The notes: generated from the sequence alone by a model not told the origin. A DNA stretch of 64,000 nt from Hermatobates lingyangjiaoensis (GCA_026182355.1 JAPFBL010000368.1:372001-436000), one strand, 5' to 3'. Counted from the first letter of the stretch, positions 10,979 to 20,816 are shown. Made by a program: numbers and translations.

Positions 10979-11018
10979 ACACATATATATATATTATATA
11001 TATATATATATATATTAG
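10972..11018. repeat. (CA)n-(TA)n microsatellite
   Basis: Run of ACACAC followed by interrupted TA repeats. Confidence 0.9.
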
Positions 11019-11133
11019 TATATTTAGGAAGCAGTCCTTCATTTATACAGGTTTGATTAAATAATACGCCATATTTACGGTTGACTAGTTTCCTTGTGTA
11101 TTTCTCAAGATCCCTTTGATTATTTAATCAAAC

Positions 11134-11134
<1 letters not shown>

Positions 11135-11164
<30 letters not shown>
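11135..11164. repeat. (TA)n microsatellite
   Basis: Perfect TA run following a short inverted repeat (GTTTGATTAAATAAT at about 11,050 against ATTATTTAATCAAAC at about 11,118). Confidence 0.9.
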
Positions 11165-11167
<3 letters not shown>

Positions 11168-11275
11168 CACACAGGAAAGAGAAAACACAAATAAAGACAC
11201 ACACAAAAGACTCACAACGATATTTCAACAGTCGTCGTCATCGGGTAGAAGTAGTCCCTTTGAGTAGCTGAAGCT
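11165..11275 (-). repeat. R3-like repeat, single copy
   Basis: Read on the minus strand: CCGATGACGACGACTGTTGAAATATCG, then TTGTGAGTCTTTTGTG. This is a diverged copy of the 64-bp R3 unit of 19.3-19.7 kb. Confidence 0.6.
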
Positions 11276-11279
11276 AACT

Positions 11280-11304
11280 CAATATATATATATATATATA
11301 TATA
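11280..11304. repeat. (TA)n microsatellite at mariner insertion site
   Basis: TA run into which the mariner element is inserted. The run resumes at 12,636. Confidence 0.9.
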
Positions 11305-12633
11305 ACGAGGTGTGTAAATAAAGTAGTGAGACTGGCAACGTCGCTTTCGATCTGGCAACGCTGGAGACGCGTGGCCTTGAGTAGCGTCAGGTGCACGTGT
11401 GATGCGCCTCCAGTATGAATCTGAACTCGCCACAGTCATTTGTTTGTCCGTAGCGTTGGTTTTCGTGAAATGGTTTTTTCTTGAGCGTTTTAAAAATGAG
11501 TGACCTCAAAGTTGAGCAGCGGTGTGCAATCAAATTTTGCTTCAGACTTGGACATAATGCAACCGAAACTTTTGAAAAACTTCAGGAGACCTATGGAGAA
11601 CGTGTTTTATCAGGGGCACAGGTTTTTCGGTGGTTTAAGGAATTTTCAGAAGGAAGAGAGTCGATTGAAGATGAACCACGAAGCGGAAGGCCTTCAAGTG
11701 CAAACACCGATGAAAATGTACGGAATCTTGTACAGAGTACGGAACCTTGTGCGTTCAGATCGACGCTTGACAGTCAGAATGATCGGGGAACAGTTGAATT
11801 TGAATCACACCTCCGTTCATCACATTTTGACCAATGAATTGGAGATGAGAAAAATTTGTGCGAAAATGGTTCCGAAAAACCTTTCCCAAGACCAAAAAGA
11901 TCTCAGAAAGGGAAGGAGTCTTGACTTTTTGGGTTCAATTGAAAATGATCCCCGTTTTCTTGAACGTGTCATTACTGGTGACGAGTCATGGGTGTTTGAG
12001 TACGACCGAGAAACGAAACGTCAGAGCATGGAGTGGCACACTGCGACTTCTCCAAGGCCCAAGAAAGCACGCATGAGGAAGTCGAAAATCAAATGCATGC
12101 TGATTTGTTTTTTTGATAGCCACGGAATCGTCCACAAAGAGTTTGTGCCACAAGGCCAAACGGTTAATCAGCACTTCTACCGTGAGGTCCTTGAAAGACT
12201 TCGAAAAAGAGTCCTTCGTGTGCGGCCAAACATCAAAGACAAGTGGGTGTTGCATCACGACAACGCGCCCTGTCACACTGCCATCTCAATAAACGAGTTT
12301 TTGGCCAGTAAAAACATTCCTGTTGCTCCTCAGCCTCCTTATTCACCAGACTTGAGTCCTTGTGACTTTTTCCTCTTCCCGAGATTGAAAAATCACCTCA
12401 AGGGAACTCATTTCGGGACACTACAAAACATACAAACTGCTGTAAACCGACCAGCTGAAGGCCATTCCAGAATCCGAGTTCCAGCAATGCTACAATGATT
12501 GGAAGGACCGTCTCCAGCGCTGTGTGGCTTCCTAAGGGAACTATTTTGAAGGTGACAATATCACATTGTAATTATATTTAAATAGAAAATTAAAAAAAAA
12601 AAATCAGTCTCACTACTTTATTTACACACCTCG

Positions 12634-12634
<1 letters not shown>
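11305..12634 (+). mobile_element. Mariner transposon, about 1.33 kb, complete ends
   Basis: Terminal inverted repeats of 29 bp (11,306-11,334 and 12,605-12,633), starting CGAGGTGTGTAAATAAAGT, are perfect reverse complements. The element sits inside a (TA)n tract, so the TA target duplication cannot be pinned to a single dinucleotide. It encodes the broken transposase described separately. Intact ends and few coding lesions suggest a fairly recent insertion compared with the other elements here. Confidence 0.95.
11496..12571 (+). pseudogene. Mariner transposase, frameshifted
   Basis: N-terminus MSDLKVEQRCAIKFCFRLG with the mariner helix-turn-helix, then the linker DEPRSGRPSS. The D,D34D catalytic triad is visible: ITGDESWVFEYD (about 11,974-12,009), HHDNAPCH (about 12,256-12,279) and YSPDLSPCDFFLFP (about 12,340-12,381), with 34 residues between the last two Asp. 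Lesions: an apparent 19-bp tandem duplication near 11,719-11,750 (GTACGGAATCTTGTACAGA then GTACGGAACC) shifts the frame. One extra A near 12,443-12,445 shifts it again before the TDQLKAIPESEFQQCYNDW tail, and TAA replaces a probable CAA at about 12,532. Length without lesions would be about 350 residues, normal for the family. Host-inactive; the ends might still be mobilised by a relative. Confidence 0.93.
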
Positions 12635-12701
<67 letters not shown>

Positions 12702-12727
12702 TATAATATATATATATATATATATAT
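12635..12727. repeat. (TA)n microsatellite, long
   Basis: About 90 bp of nearly pure TA, continuing the tract that hosts the mariner. Confidence 0.95.
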
Positions 12728-12895
12728 GAGTTGGCTTCCACTGGACACGTGAACGCACGTACCTCTTCTTCTTCCCTTCTACTCTCTTCCTGATGACGAA
12801 CTTCAGTTCGAAATATTGATCCAGTCAGTTTTCTCGTTTCTTGTATGTGTTGTCTTTTTCATTTATTTATCTGTTCTGTTTGGACTCTTTAGTAT

Positions 12896-12898
<3 letters not shown>
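12728..12898 (+). repeat. R5 repeat with hammerhead-like core
   Basis: CTGATGA (12,790-12,796), stem GAAC-TTCA-GTTC, GAAA (12,810-12,813), then TATTGATCCAGT. A minus-strand relative with CTGACGA lies at 40,815-40,945. Bounded on both sides by (TA)n. Confidence 0.7.

Positions 12899-12926
<28 letters not shown>
12899..12926. repeat. (TA)n microsatellite
   Basis: TA run between an R5 and an R1 copy. Confidence 0.9.
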
Positions 12927-12928
<2 letters not shown>

Positions 12929-12932
<4 letters not shown>

Positions 12933-13056
12933 CTTTCACATAAACACGTGAAATAACAATCAATGATCAAACCACAATAAGAAATGGGAAAACAAGACTA
13001 AGATCTTTCAACCGTAACAAGCGGTCTTCGTCAGAGTCAAAAACCCAGTTGGGTTT
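12929..13056 (-). repeat. R1 repeat, single arm
   Basis: Contains the full R1 sequence from its outer CACGTG end (about 12,943) to the inner CTGACGA motif (13,032-13,038, reverse complement) and a short CCCAGTTGGG stump of the second arm. Other R1 copies lie at 22.25, 22.5, 24.0, 25.2, 36.1 and 38.1 kb. Confidence 0.8.
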
Positions 13057-13057
13057 T

Positions 13058-13087
13058 TATATATATAATTTTATATATATATATAAT
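13058..13087. repeat. (TA)n microsatellite, interrupted
   Basis: TATA-rich run following the R1 arm. Confidence 0.8.
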
Positions 13088-13476
13088 TGAATATTATGGA
13101 ACATTACGGGATGAGCAGCAGAGAGACTAAAAAGAAGACAACATACTTATCACCACTTACTACGTCTAATCTCTGACGGTGTCAGAGAAGATGTCGTTTC
13201 ATCAGCCTCTCCTTACTCACCAGAGAACGGTTCAAAGCAAAAAATTAAAGTTTGAATATTTTGTTTTTTTCAACTAACTTTGAAATATTTCTCGCTATCT
13301 CTTTTTTTACGAGTTCAAAATAAAGAATATTACTTCGACAAACTAACATTTGGCTCTGTTCACTCTTTTGATAAAATAAATATTTTTTTACCACAATTAT
13401 ATTTATAGTGCATATTATTAGTAGAACAGAAATTAGTAGAGATAATATTATTATAACGTTCTGGCATACATCATAT

Positions 13477-13560
13477 CTTGTTGGTATAGTAGTCCGATGG
13501 TTTGGCATAGGCTGCCTCATGGAATGGACAGTCCATATAGGACGACTCTACCAACAAGAT
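13477..13560. repeat. Stem-loop, about 21-bp arms
   Basis: ATCTTGTTGGTATAGTAGTCC at 13,477-13,497 pairs with the interval 13,540-13,560 (one gap or mismatch pair) around a 42-nt loop. Could be another foldback repeat or a small hairpin RNA; no family recognised. Confidence 0.5.
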
Positions 13561-14410
13561 ACGAAGTATGGCGGAGTTTATAATAAAATTTTATTTATAA
13601 TGTAGTAATTGCTGACAATTTTAAAAATGTTCGCAAAAACCCTACAAAATTACTCTTTTGTGACAATGAACAGGTTATTATGTCATATATATCAACATTT
13701 CTTGAGTGCCATGAATTTGTTATTTACCTTTCGCCTACAGAAACCAAATAAATCCAAATTAAGATATTTAGTTTTAATGAATATCATTTATTTTTAGAAA
13801 AGATACAAGTTTGTATCTTTGGCTATTACTTTTATTTATTATTTATGCGTGTTTTTCAAAAATGTTGACAAATGTGTTCTTTTAAGAAATCATCCTATAA
13901 ATACTGTAGGATGTCATTTATGATGTGGCTAGTTAGTTTAGTGTCATGATAATTTTGTCGAATTGGTTTGACATGGGAATGATTGGCGATTACAGCCATA
14001 TTGTGTTTAGGATTGAGTGGGAGACATTTACGATAAACTCGATAGCAGCTAGTTCAGTAGCATTGTCAATAAACATCTTCTTCTAATAAACCTGTAAGTT
14101 CTATAGTTCAAGTTGGCTGAAAGCCAACAACAGATGCCAAGTATTCTATGTCAAAACGTATTTCTTCCACCCAGTGACATGAGTTTCATATCTGTTTCTT
14201 TCGAAAATATAGATTTTCTGTGAGACGTATTCAGCAATGAATCTTACTGCAGTCTGTTTAACAATACTTAGAGTCAACATTCGAATTTTATCGAACCATT
14301 TTGAAGTTCGTGAATTATATTTAATCTTGAAACACCCATTACTTACATGTGCACATGTACATAAAGCTGCCAGCAGAAACGCGTCCAATATACAATTAAA
14401 AAAATTAATA
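13561..14410. other. No gene seen
   Basis: AT-rich; the open frames present match nothing recognised. 13,880-14,140 is unassigned. Confidence 0.5.
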
Positions 14411-14412
14411 TA

Positions 14413-14635
14413 GTAGGGTAAAAAACTAATGAAATAGTCTCCACATATAAAAATTTAATCGTAAAAACAACGCGTTTCGAGCATGTAGTGTTCTTCTTCA
14501 GGCATTAACTTAGGGTGAGTGTTTGTGATACAACTGCGTTGTTTATATGCAGCGACTATTTCATTAGCTTTTTACCCTACAATGAGTAAATACCACATAA
14601 TAGCTGATTGCACTACCTTAGAATTAATATTAATA
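14413..14635. repeat. R2 family inverted pair
   Basis: Left arm from TAGGGTAAAAAACTAATG with the GAAACGCG-type core on the minus strand (about 14,469-14,480). Right arm ends TTAGCTTTTTACCCTACAAT (about 14,563-14,582) and the family terminus AGCTGATTGCACTACC. The centre is rearranged relative to the 4.1-kb pair. Confidence 0.75.
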
Positions 14636-15470
14636 TAGTAAGATTACGAGGTTTTGAAATGTTGACAGCTAAATATTTATTGGTAACCAGAAGACATGAA
14701 CTAGAAACAAAACTCTTCATTGCATGATTTAAAAAAATTATGAAAGCAAACTCCTAATGATTTTAAAAATATATGTCAAAAAGTTATGTTTAACAATTTG
14801 CGGACAAAAAAATTCAAATATATGCTGGACCCCTCTAGAAACAAAATCGTTACTATTTTAAGGGACTATGAACGAGAGGCATCAAGGAGGACGTATTATA
14901 ATTTATTTCATTTTTTATTATAATAGTTAAGACTAAACATGTTAACGTTGTATGCTCGGCCTGTTTATTTATCGATTTTGAAAAATACATAATGTTTTGT
15001 CAATATATATTGGAACTTGACGTGTATGCGTGTGTATATGTATGTATGTAGTCACAGATAGAAATGTCTGACAAATGAAATACACAGCTTAAAAATCAAA
15101 CAACTCTAAATATATTTTATTTTAAATATATATATTTTCTAAATATATATTTAGAAAAAGGTATGCGTGGGCAATTCATATACTCTAGTTTATGTATGAA
15201 TATAATTAAAACCATTTTTCTTTTATTAATACTTTTTTCATTTTTAGAATTTATTTTCAATAAACAGTGTTAGAAATTCCAAGAATACCCTCTTTAAATG
15301 CTGCATTACTATTTACTATTCACTGGAACATTCAAATTTTCTGAATAGTCATCATAATGAGTGGGGGAACTTTTATTTTTTGGAAGAATTTTTCTTCATG
15401 ATAGCTACATGGCCTTTAAACTGCCCGAGTTAAATTACAAGTTCTAGGAAAATATGTATGTGTATTTTCC
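14636..15470. other. No gene seen
   Basis: AT-rich intronic DNA of the minus-strand protease gene; nothing recognised. Confidence 0.5.
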
Positions 15471-15479
15471 AAAACAAGT

Positions 15480-15990
15480 TTAAAATCGAAAAAGAGTAAC
15501 ACAGAGCAAAGACACACTTACATACTCAAATTTTTGGGAAATCCATTTCAGGAGAAAAGAGAGTGGGAAGCCAAGCGCACTGAGACGCAAAGGCAATTAA
15601 GCCTCCAGCGACGGGTTACTTACAGGTAACTCCAGCGACGGGTTACTTACAGGTAACTCCAGCGACAGGTTACTTACAAGTAACTCCAGCGACGGGTTAC
15701 TTACAGGTAACTCCAGCGACGGGTTACTTACAGGTAACTCCAGCGACGGGTTACTTACAAGTAACTCCAGCGACAGGTTACTTACAAGTAACTCCAGCGA
15801 CAGGTTACTTACAAGTAACTCCAGCGACGGGTTACTTGCCGTTGCGTCTACAGCGCGCTTGGCCTTCCACTTTTTTCTCCTTAAGATTGATTAACCAAAT
15901 ATTTGAGTCTGTAAGTGTGTTTCTGTACCCTGTGTGATACTCTTCTTCAATTTTGAACTCTTATTGTGTCCAGTTTGGATCGTCTTTTTG
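15480..15990. repeat. R4 family inverted pair with internal minisatellite
   Basis: Outer arms are reverse complements: 15,480-15,602 (ACACACTTACATACTCAAAT, then CCAAGCGCACTGAGACGC) against 15,840-15,990 (TTGCGTCTACAGCGCGCTTGG, then TTTGAGTCTGTAAGTGTG). The apex of the hairpin is occupied by a 27-bp tandem array. Confidence 0.8.
15603..15841. repeat. 27-bp minisatellite, 9 copies
   Basis: Unit CTCCAGCGACGGGTTACTTACAGGTAA (written here as type; variants ACAGG and CAAGT). Each unit has a small internal dyad (GTTAC..GTAAC). It occupies the loop of the R4 inverted pair. Confidence 0.95.
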
Positions 15991-16394
15991 ATTTTATTTT
16001 GAATATATTTTCCAACATTTAATTTCAATTTGGCTTATCTGTTATATAAAGGTTACACTCCTTGTTTTAATCATAAACAACATTTTAAATAATTTTAAAC
16101 AAATTTAAGCTCCTGATTGTGACGGCACACTTTGATTGAATAGCGCAAGGCGTCAACTGAGCATATAGCGCTTGAAAATCAAAATATCTGCCCCATTCAA
16201 GTGGAGCGTTCTCGGCTCTTTCACAAAAACAGATATAATGAAATGAATAAAACACTCTTTACTGTCTGGGTCTGGGTGAATCAAAAGTTGAAGAAAAGTT
16301 GGTTGAACTATAAACGGAATAGATAAAGTGCTCATTTTGACTGAAGCAACAGAAAATAAAATCGTTTCTCACAAGCTTGTGTAGAAGTAATCTG

Positions 16395-16560
16395 AGAAAG
16401 TTTATAACAGTTCTAACAGGTCAATGTAACCATAGAGGTCACTTGCGTTTACTGGATATTCAAAACTAGTGCAAGGCGTCAGGGATGTGAAGATGATGAG
16501 GAAGCCATTTCTCACATCCTGATTGAATATAACTGTCTCTACTTGGACAAGAATCCTTAC
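16395..16560 (+). pseudogene. Second non-LTR reverse transcriptase C-terminal scrap
   Basis: The frame around 16,404-16,450 reads VLTGQCNHRGHLRLLDIQ. A shifted frame continues EDDEEAISHILIEYNCLYLD (about 16,488-16,545). This is the LTGHC..RGHL...EDEET..HIL.EC phrase seen C-terminal of many non-LTR RTs. Heavily decayed, with a stop and a frameshift. Confidence 0.6.
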
Positions 16561-16589
16561 ACTGGAATACGATTATAAATAATAAACTT

Positions 16590-16735
16590 TAACTTATACA
16601 TTTATTGTATGGTATTTACTCATGGTTATAATAAGAGAAAAAACTCTTAAGTCTCCATAAAAAAGGTTTTATCTAACTTCAACAACTACATTTCAAACAC
16701 CCACTGTTCATCCTCGGATTACAACCGTCTTTGTA
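16590..16735 (-). repeat. R2 family fragment
   Basis: TGGTATTTACTCAT end, AGTCTCCATAAAA, then TTTCAAACACCCACTGTTCATCCTC, the R2 core in reverse complement, diverged. Confidence 0.55.
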
Positions 16736-16738
16736 AGG

Positions 16739-17442
16739 CAGAGTTTCTCAAACAATTTTTGGACGCGGAACCCTTTTTGCTTTAATAACTTTCCCGGGAA
16801 CTCCAGATTCTAATGATTTTATACAATCATAATATAAATATGTTCATATTCCTTTTTAAGTAGTATGTATGTTTAAAAACAATTAAAAAGTAATATTACT
16901 GCAATGCGTATTTTTCGAAGAAAAATTCAAAACTAAAAGATTTTAATTTCCATATCTTCCACAAGTATATAATACAAGAAACAGAATTATTAGCAACTTT
17001 AATACAAAGTTTATTTTGTAACCATTTTTGGTTTTATAGTTGAAAGTTTGATTATCAAGTCAGACCGAGCATTAAGTCTACTTTGGTATTTAGTTTTTAT
17101 GGCAGTAAAAAAGGAAAATCCGGTTTTCGATAATTCGGTAGTGGGAAGTGGCAGCAATGTACGGAGTGCTATTTTTACAATAGAAGGAAATTCGGAAATT
17201 TCACAAACTGACTTTTATTCAGTTTTTATTAATCGTAAATATGAATAAAATTTTGGCCACTTCTACTTAAAGTGTATAAGTATTATACGGTTTCATGATT
17301 CACAAGAAAAACAGAATAAATCCATATTCACTAAAGAAAAAAATTTAGAAAATTTTTTTCTAAATGTTTTTCGCGGAACCTCAGACAGTCCGTTAAGGAA
17401 CCCCTGGGTTCCGCGGAACCCACTTGGGGAATCTCTGCTCTG
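16739..17442 (-). pseudogene. Second copy of the hAT element, opposite orientation
   Basis: Minus strand. Both ends carry short terminal inverted repeats of hAT type (CAGAGATTCCCCAAG at the right end and CAGAGTTTCTCAAAC at the left). The interior encodes SIVKIAL followed by LLPLPTTELSKTGFSF near 17,110-17,190, the same dimerisation-domain remnant as at 7.9 kb. About 700 bp, so an internally deleted derivative. Confidence 0.7.
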
Positions 17443-17449
17443 GACCAAA

Positions 17450-18270
17450 GGGACCTGTTGAGAGTGTTATCACAAAGAGACCTAGGAACCCAGGGACTGT
17501 GTGGACCCCTTTTTTTGTGTGGAGATGTAATTTTTGAAATGCCCATCATGAGTAAATACCTTGCGATAACAGATTACACAAATAGTGAATTCTTGTCTCT
17601 TTTTTAAAACAGATAATTTTTTGAGGAAGTTTAATCTTAAATTTGATTTCAATGTAATTTATACTAAAATGCAAAACAACTGTACAGTCCTAAGAGTAAG
17701 TGTATAATAATGAATGGCTTGTCCAAATGTCCAGTATAATGCAGGTGAATGAATATCTGTGTAAATAATCTAAAAAGCGCTCCAGATGGTATCATAATGA
17801 AGTCAATAACCAAGTCCTTTGTGGACTTACTTGTAAAGCTGAACCCCTGTCTGGTTTGATGTGCACGTAATGATGCCCGAAGTAATAAAATTTAAAGCAA
17901 TCACCATTCTCATAACAGAAGAATATATCCCTATTTTTTATCCGTTATGAATAGTTCATCTGACCTATTCATACATTGCTGTTTGAGTGTCCGATTATCA
18001 TATTAAGAGTTAGCAAACAAAGTAAAGCAATTTTACTAAAACGGATATAATTCTGAAATTTCAATAGCTTTTCTCTTCTGCTCTGTTTCCGTGGATAAAT
18101 TATTGTAAACAGATCTACCTTTGTGATTCCTTTGTCACTTTAACACCTGCATTATCGTACAATATGCGACTAGTAATGCTATCTTTTCCTGCCATCAATT
18201 AATATTTGTCAATAAAATGTGCAATGTAAATTATTTATTGAATTCATATCAAATATCCTGCTTTTTTCTC
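17450..18270. other. No gene seen
   Basis: Contains a scrap of the R2 terminus (ATGAGTAAATACC..ACAGATTACACAA, about 17,548-17,580). The rest is unassigned intronic sequence. Confidence 0.5.
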
Positions 18271-18274
18271 ACAA

Positions 18275-18342
18275 GCTCTCACACACATACACAAACACAC
18301 ACACACGCTCATGAACACACACACACACATACACACACATAT

Positions 18343-18390
<48 letters not shown>
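18275..18390. repeat. Compound microsatellite (CA)n-(GA)n
   Basis: Interrupted ACAC repeats to about 18,340 followed by a 40-bp AG run. Confidence 0.95.
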
Positions 18391-18391
<1 letters not shown>

Positions 18392-18754
18392 CACGAATCA
18401 TATATCATTTTTTATTTTTGTGTTCTTAATTATTAATTAATAATTATGTATTTAATGTAATTATATATTTCAATTTTATTCCTTTTGCTTTTGATTTTTT
18501 TATTTTACTTTAATTTTGGTAAATTTTTTTCATTTTTTTTTATCTCCTTTCTGCTTGTAGATATGCTGTAAGCACTTATTTTTGAAGTCTTAAGTCCATG
18601 TCCACTTGAACGGAGTTCGTCTTCATATGATGACGAATATTTAAAAACTCAAGACACATGTGAGTGTTTTCTCCGATTGTTCTATCTACTAATTAATTTG
18701 AATTTATTTGAAGATATTTGGAACATTTATATGATATTTATTAAATATTATACC
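18391..18754. other. No gene seen
   Basis: T-rich stretch, no coding signal. 18,600-18,660 has a weak PLE-like stem (GTCTTCATATGATGACGAA). Confidence 0.4.
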
Positions 18755-18945
18755 CATACGAATTCCAATTTATCAGAACTCTGTCAGCTCTTAAGGTTTA
18801 AATTAAAACTCTCAAGGCCCACGTTTCGGTTTTTTATTTTAAACAATTTAAATTTATTTAGATTTGCACCTGAAGAACTCACCGATCTCTGGTAAATTTG
18901 ATTTTGTTTCTACTTCACGGTCGATACTTTTATCAATATATATAT
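18755..18945. repeat. PLE family P inverted fragments
   Basis: A left minus-strand arm (AGAACTCTGTCAGCTCTTAAG, with CCCACGTTTCGG) and a right plus-strand arm (ACCTGAAGAACTCACCGATCTC, then GTTTCTACTTCACGGTCGATAC) are the two outward-facing 3' ends of family P. Confidence 0.65.
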
Positions 18946-18974
18946 ACTTTTTTATGAAAATGCAATCAAAAATG

Positions 18975-19262
18975 AATAAATAAAGTTCAGTGTAGATAAA
19001 CAAACATAGAAAAATTAATAACGCACACTTACAGTCTCTAATTTTCGGTCCAAACTATCTTAAGGTGAGATAAGAGAGGGAAACCAAGCGCACTGGTACA
19101 AAGGTACAGTTGGATCTCCAATCGTCTCTGCACCAGTGCGCTTGGTTTCCCTTCTCTTTTCCTCTTTCCCTCTCTTTTCTCTTCTGATGACGCTTCGGAC
19201 CGAAAATTAGAGACTGTAAGTTTGTATCTTCATTTTCACTGTTTGTTTGTCTGCATTAATTT
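18975..19262. repeat. R4 family inverted pair
   Basis: Arms 18,975-19,102 and 19,127-19,262: CTTACAGTCTCTAATTTTCGG..AACCAAGCGCACTGGT against ACCAGTGCGCTTGGTTTCCC..CTGATGA..GGACCGAAAATTAGAGACTG. CTGATGA is at 19,184-19,190 and GAAA at 19,202-19,205. Confidence 0.8.
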
Positions 19263-19293
19263 TATATTTATACATATTATATATATATATATA

Positions 19294-19495
19294 CTGAGGA
19301 CGTCTCCTGAGGACGACCGCCATTACGGTCGAAATATTGAAAAGTGAGTCTTTGTTGTGTTTCTGTTCTCCTGAGGACGACCGCCATTACGGTCGAAATA
19401 TTGAAAAGTGAGTCTTTGTTGTGTTTCTGTTCTCCTGAGGACGACCGCCATTACGGTCGAAATATTGAAAAGTGAGTCTTTGTTGTGTTTCTGTT
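19294..19495 (+). repeat. R3 64-bp tandem array, 3 copies, each with hammerhead-like core
   Basis: CTCCTGAGGACGACC starts at 19,304, 19,368 and 19,432, a strict 64-bp period. Each unit reads CTGAGGA, stem (GACCG..CGGTC), GAAATATTG, then GTGAGTCTTTGTTGTG. The copies are virtually identical. A fourth unit starts at 19,609. Confidence 0.9.
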
Positions 19496-19608
19496 TGCTC
19501 TCGACTTCCTAGTTCCTTTTTTATTTGTCTCCTTTGCGGCAGCACTGCTTTAGCCCTCACCCAGTGAGTTCTTTAGTTGACTGTCGTCCCTCCGTCAATT
19601 CACTTCTT

Positions 19609-19672
19609 CTCCTGAGGACGACCGCCATTACGGTCGAAATATTGAAAAGTGAGTCTTTGTTGTGTTTCTGTT
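19609..19672 (+). repeat. R3 unit, displaced fourth copy
   Basis: Identical in outline to the units at 19,304-19,495 but separated by about 110 bp of unrelated sequence (19,496-19,608), as if that segment were inserted or is the rest of a longer unit. Confidence 0.85.
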
Positions 19673-19733
19673 TATGTGTCACTGCTTATTTTAATTGTTA
19701 TTTGTCCTGCCGGACCGTTTTTCGTTTATCATG

Positions 19734-19736
<3 letters not shown>

Positions 19737-19789
<53 letters not shown>
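19737..19789. repeat. (TA)n microsatellite
   Basis: About 52 bp of perfect TA. The open frames through it (repeating Tyr-Ile) are artefacts. Confidence 0.95.
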
Positions 19790-19930
19790 GTTTCAGAGTA
19801 AACAACAGACACAGAACAAAGAAACGAACACACTTATTGTCGCTAATTTTTGGTTGAACCGTCATTCGCAGAGTTTAGATAGGGACACCAAGCTCACTTG
19901 TGAAACAATGGTTAGAGACTGTCTCTAACT
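19790..19930 (-). repeat. R4-like fragment
   Basis: AACACACTTATTGTCGCTAA, TTTTTGGTTGAACCGTC and GACACCAAGCTCACTTG follow the order of an R4 arm, diverged. Confidence 0.55.
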
Positions 19931-20119
19931 AAAGAATGCTTTAAAATATGGTGCTTGACATGCCTATAATATTACGACTTAGCTTACTAATACGTAAATT
20001 CAAGACTACCAGCAAGAGGTTAATCAATTTTGAAGCTGCTGAAAAATTTAATACAATATGTTTAAAAGAACATTTGCTGCTTAGTTACACTAGCTTATAT
20101 GTATATATGCAGAAAAATC

Positions 20120-20215
20120 ACGATAAATAAACACGTGATGCAATCAGTGAAGCTTGGACCACAATGGAAAAGGGAAAGCAATGACGAAGTTTTGTTTTCC
20201 TTTTTCCATTGTGGT
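20120..20215. repeat. R1-like inverted stub
   Basis: AAACACGTGATGCAATC..ACCACAATGGAAAAGGG faces TTTTCCTTTTTCCATTGTGG, the outer ends of two R1 arms with the core deleted. Confidence 0.6.
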
Positions 20216-20235
20216 TTATGCTTCAAATATATATA

Positions 20236-20403
20236 TATTGATAGAAGAAGCATTAAACACCGCATGCGATTGGTTGATTATACTAGCCAGCCCAACCAGT
20301 CACCCGGTCTCTCATGGCTACTCTGCCGATTGGTCATCACCATTCACAGTATAGTATAGTCAACCAATCGCATGCGGTGTTTAATGCTTCTTCTATCAAT
20401 GTC
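20236..20403. repeat. Inverted repeat, about 47-bp arms
   Basis: ATTGATAGAAGAAGCATTAA through GATTGGTTGA (20,237-20,277) is the perfect reverse complement of about 20,360-20,402, around a loop of roughly 80 bp that itself holds a CCAATCG/CGATTGG pair. Confidence 0.8.
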
Positions 20404-20438
20404 TCCGAAGAAATCAAGAAGAACGTCTCCATGCAAAA

Positions 20439-20441
<3 letters not shown>

Positions 20442-20484
<43 letters not shown>
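20442..20484. repeat. (TA)n microsatellite
   Basis: Perfect TA run downstream of the inverted repeat. Confidence 0.95.
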
Positions 20485-20487
<3 letters not shown>

Positions 20488-20549
20488 AAAACAAAACTTT
20501 TGAATATATATTCAAATATATATACATACTTTGAAAACTTTGAGAAACA

Positions 20550-20640
20550 CTAATGAAAAACAGAAACTAAGACTCACTGTCAATATTTCGACCCTTATAA
20601 CGGTCGTCCTCAGGAAAGGAAGTTGATTGGCGAGAAGATA
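20550..20640 (-). repeat. R3 single copy
   Basis: Reverse complement reads CCTGAGGACGACCGTTATAAGG, then GTCGAAATATTGACAGTGAGTC. This is the 64-bp R3 unit in the opposite orientation. Confidence 0.75.
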
Positions 20641-20775
20641 AAAGTCAACTGGACAGCTTTACAGAATATGTACAGGTTGGCCATAACGAAAACGAAAAAT
20701 AGTAGTAGGAATGCTGAAGAAGATTAGCAACGAGGAAAAATATAATAATAAAAAAATATATAATAAAAAGGAATC

Positions 20776-20778
<3 letters not shown>

Positions 20779-20815
<37 letters not shown>
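20779..20815. repeat. (TA)n microsatellite
   Basis: TA run bounding the left side of an R4 pair. Confidence 0.95.

Positions 20816-20816
<1 letters not shown>

Noticed and set aside
11986..12276. 96-codon minus-strand frame in the mariner
   Set aside because: Shadow of the transposase on the opposite strand.
19525..19928. Open frames with poly Tyr-Ile at 19.7 kb (and similar at 20.4, 21.0, 38.0 and 40.8 kb)
   Set aside because: Translations of (TA)n microsatellites.
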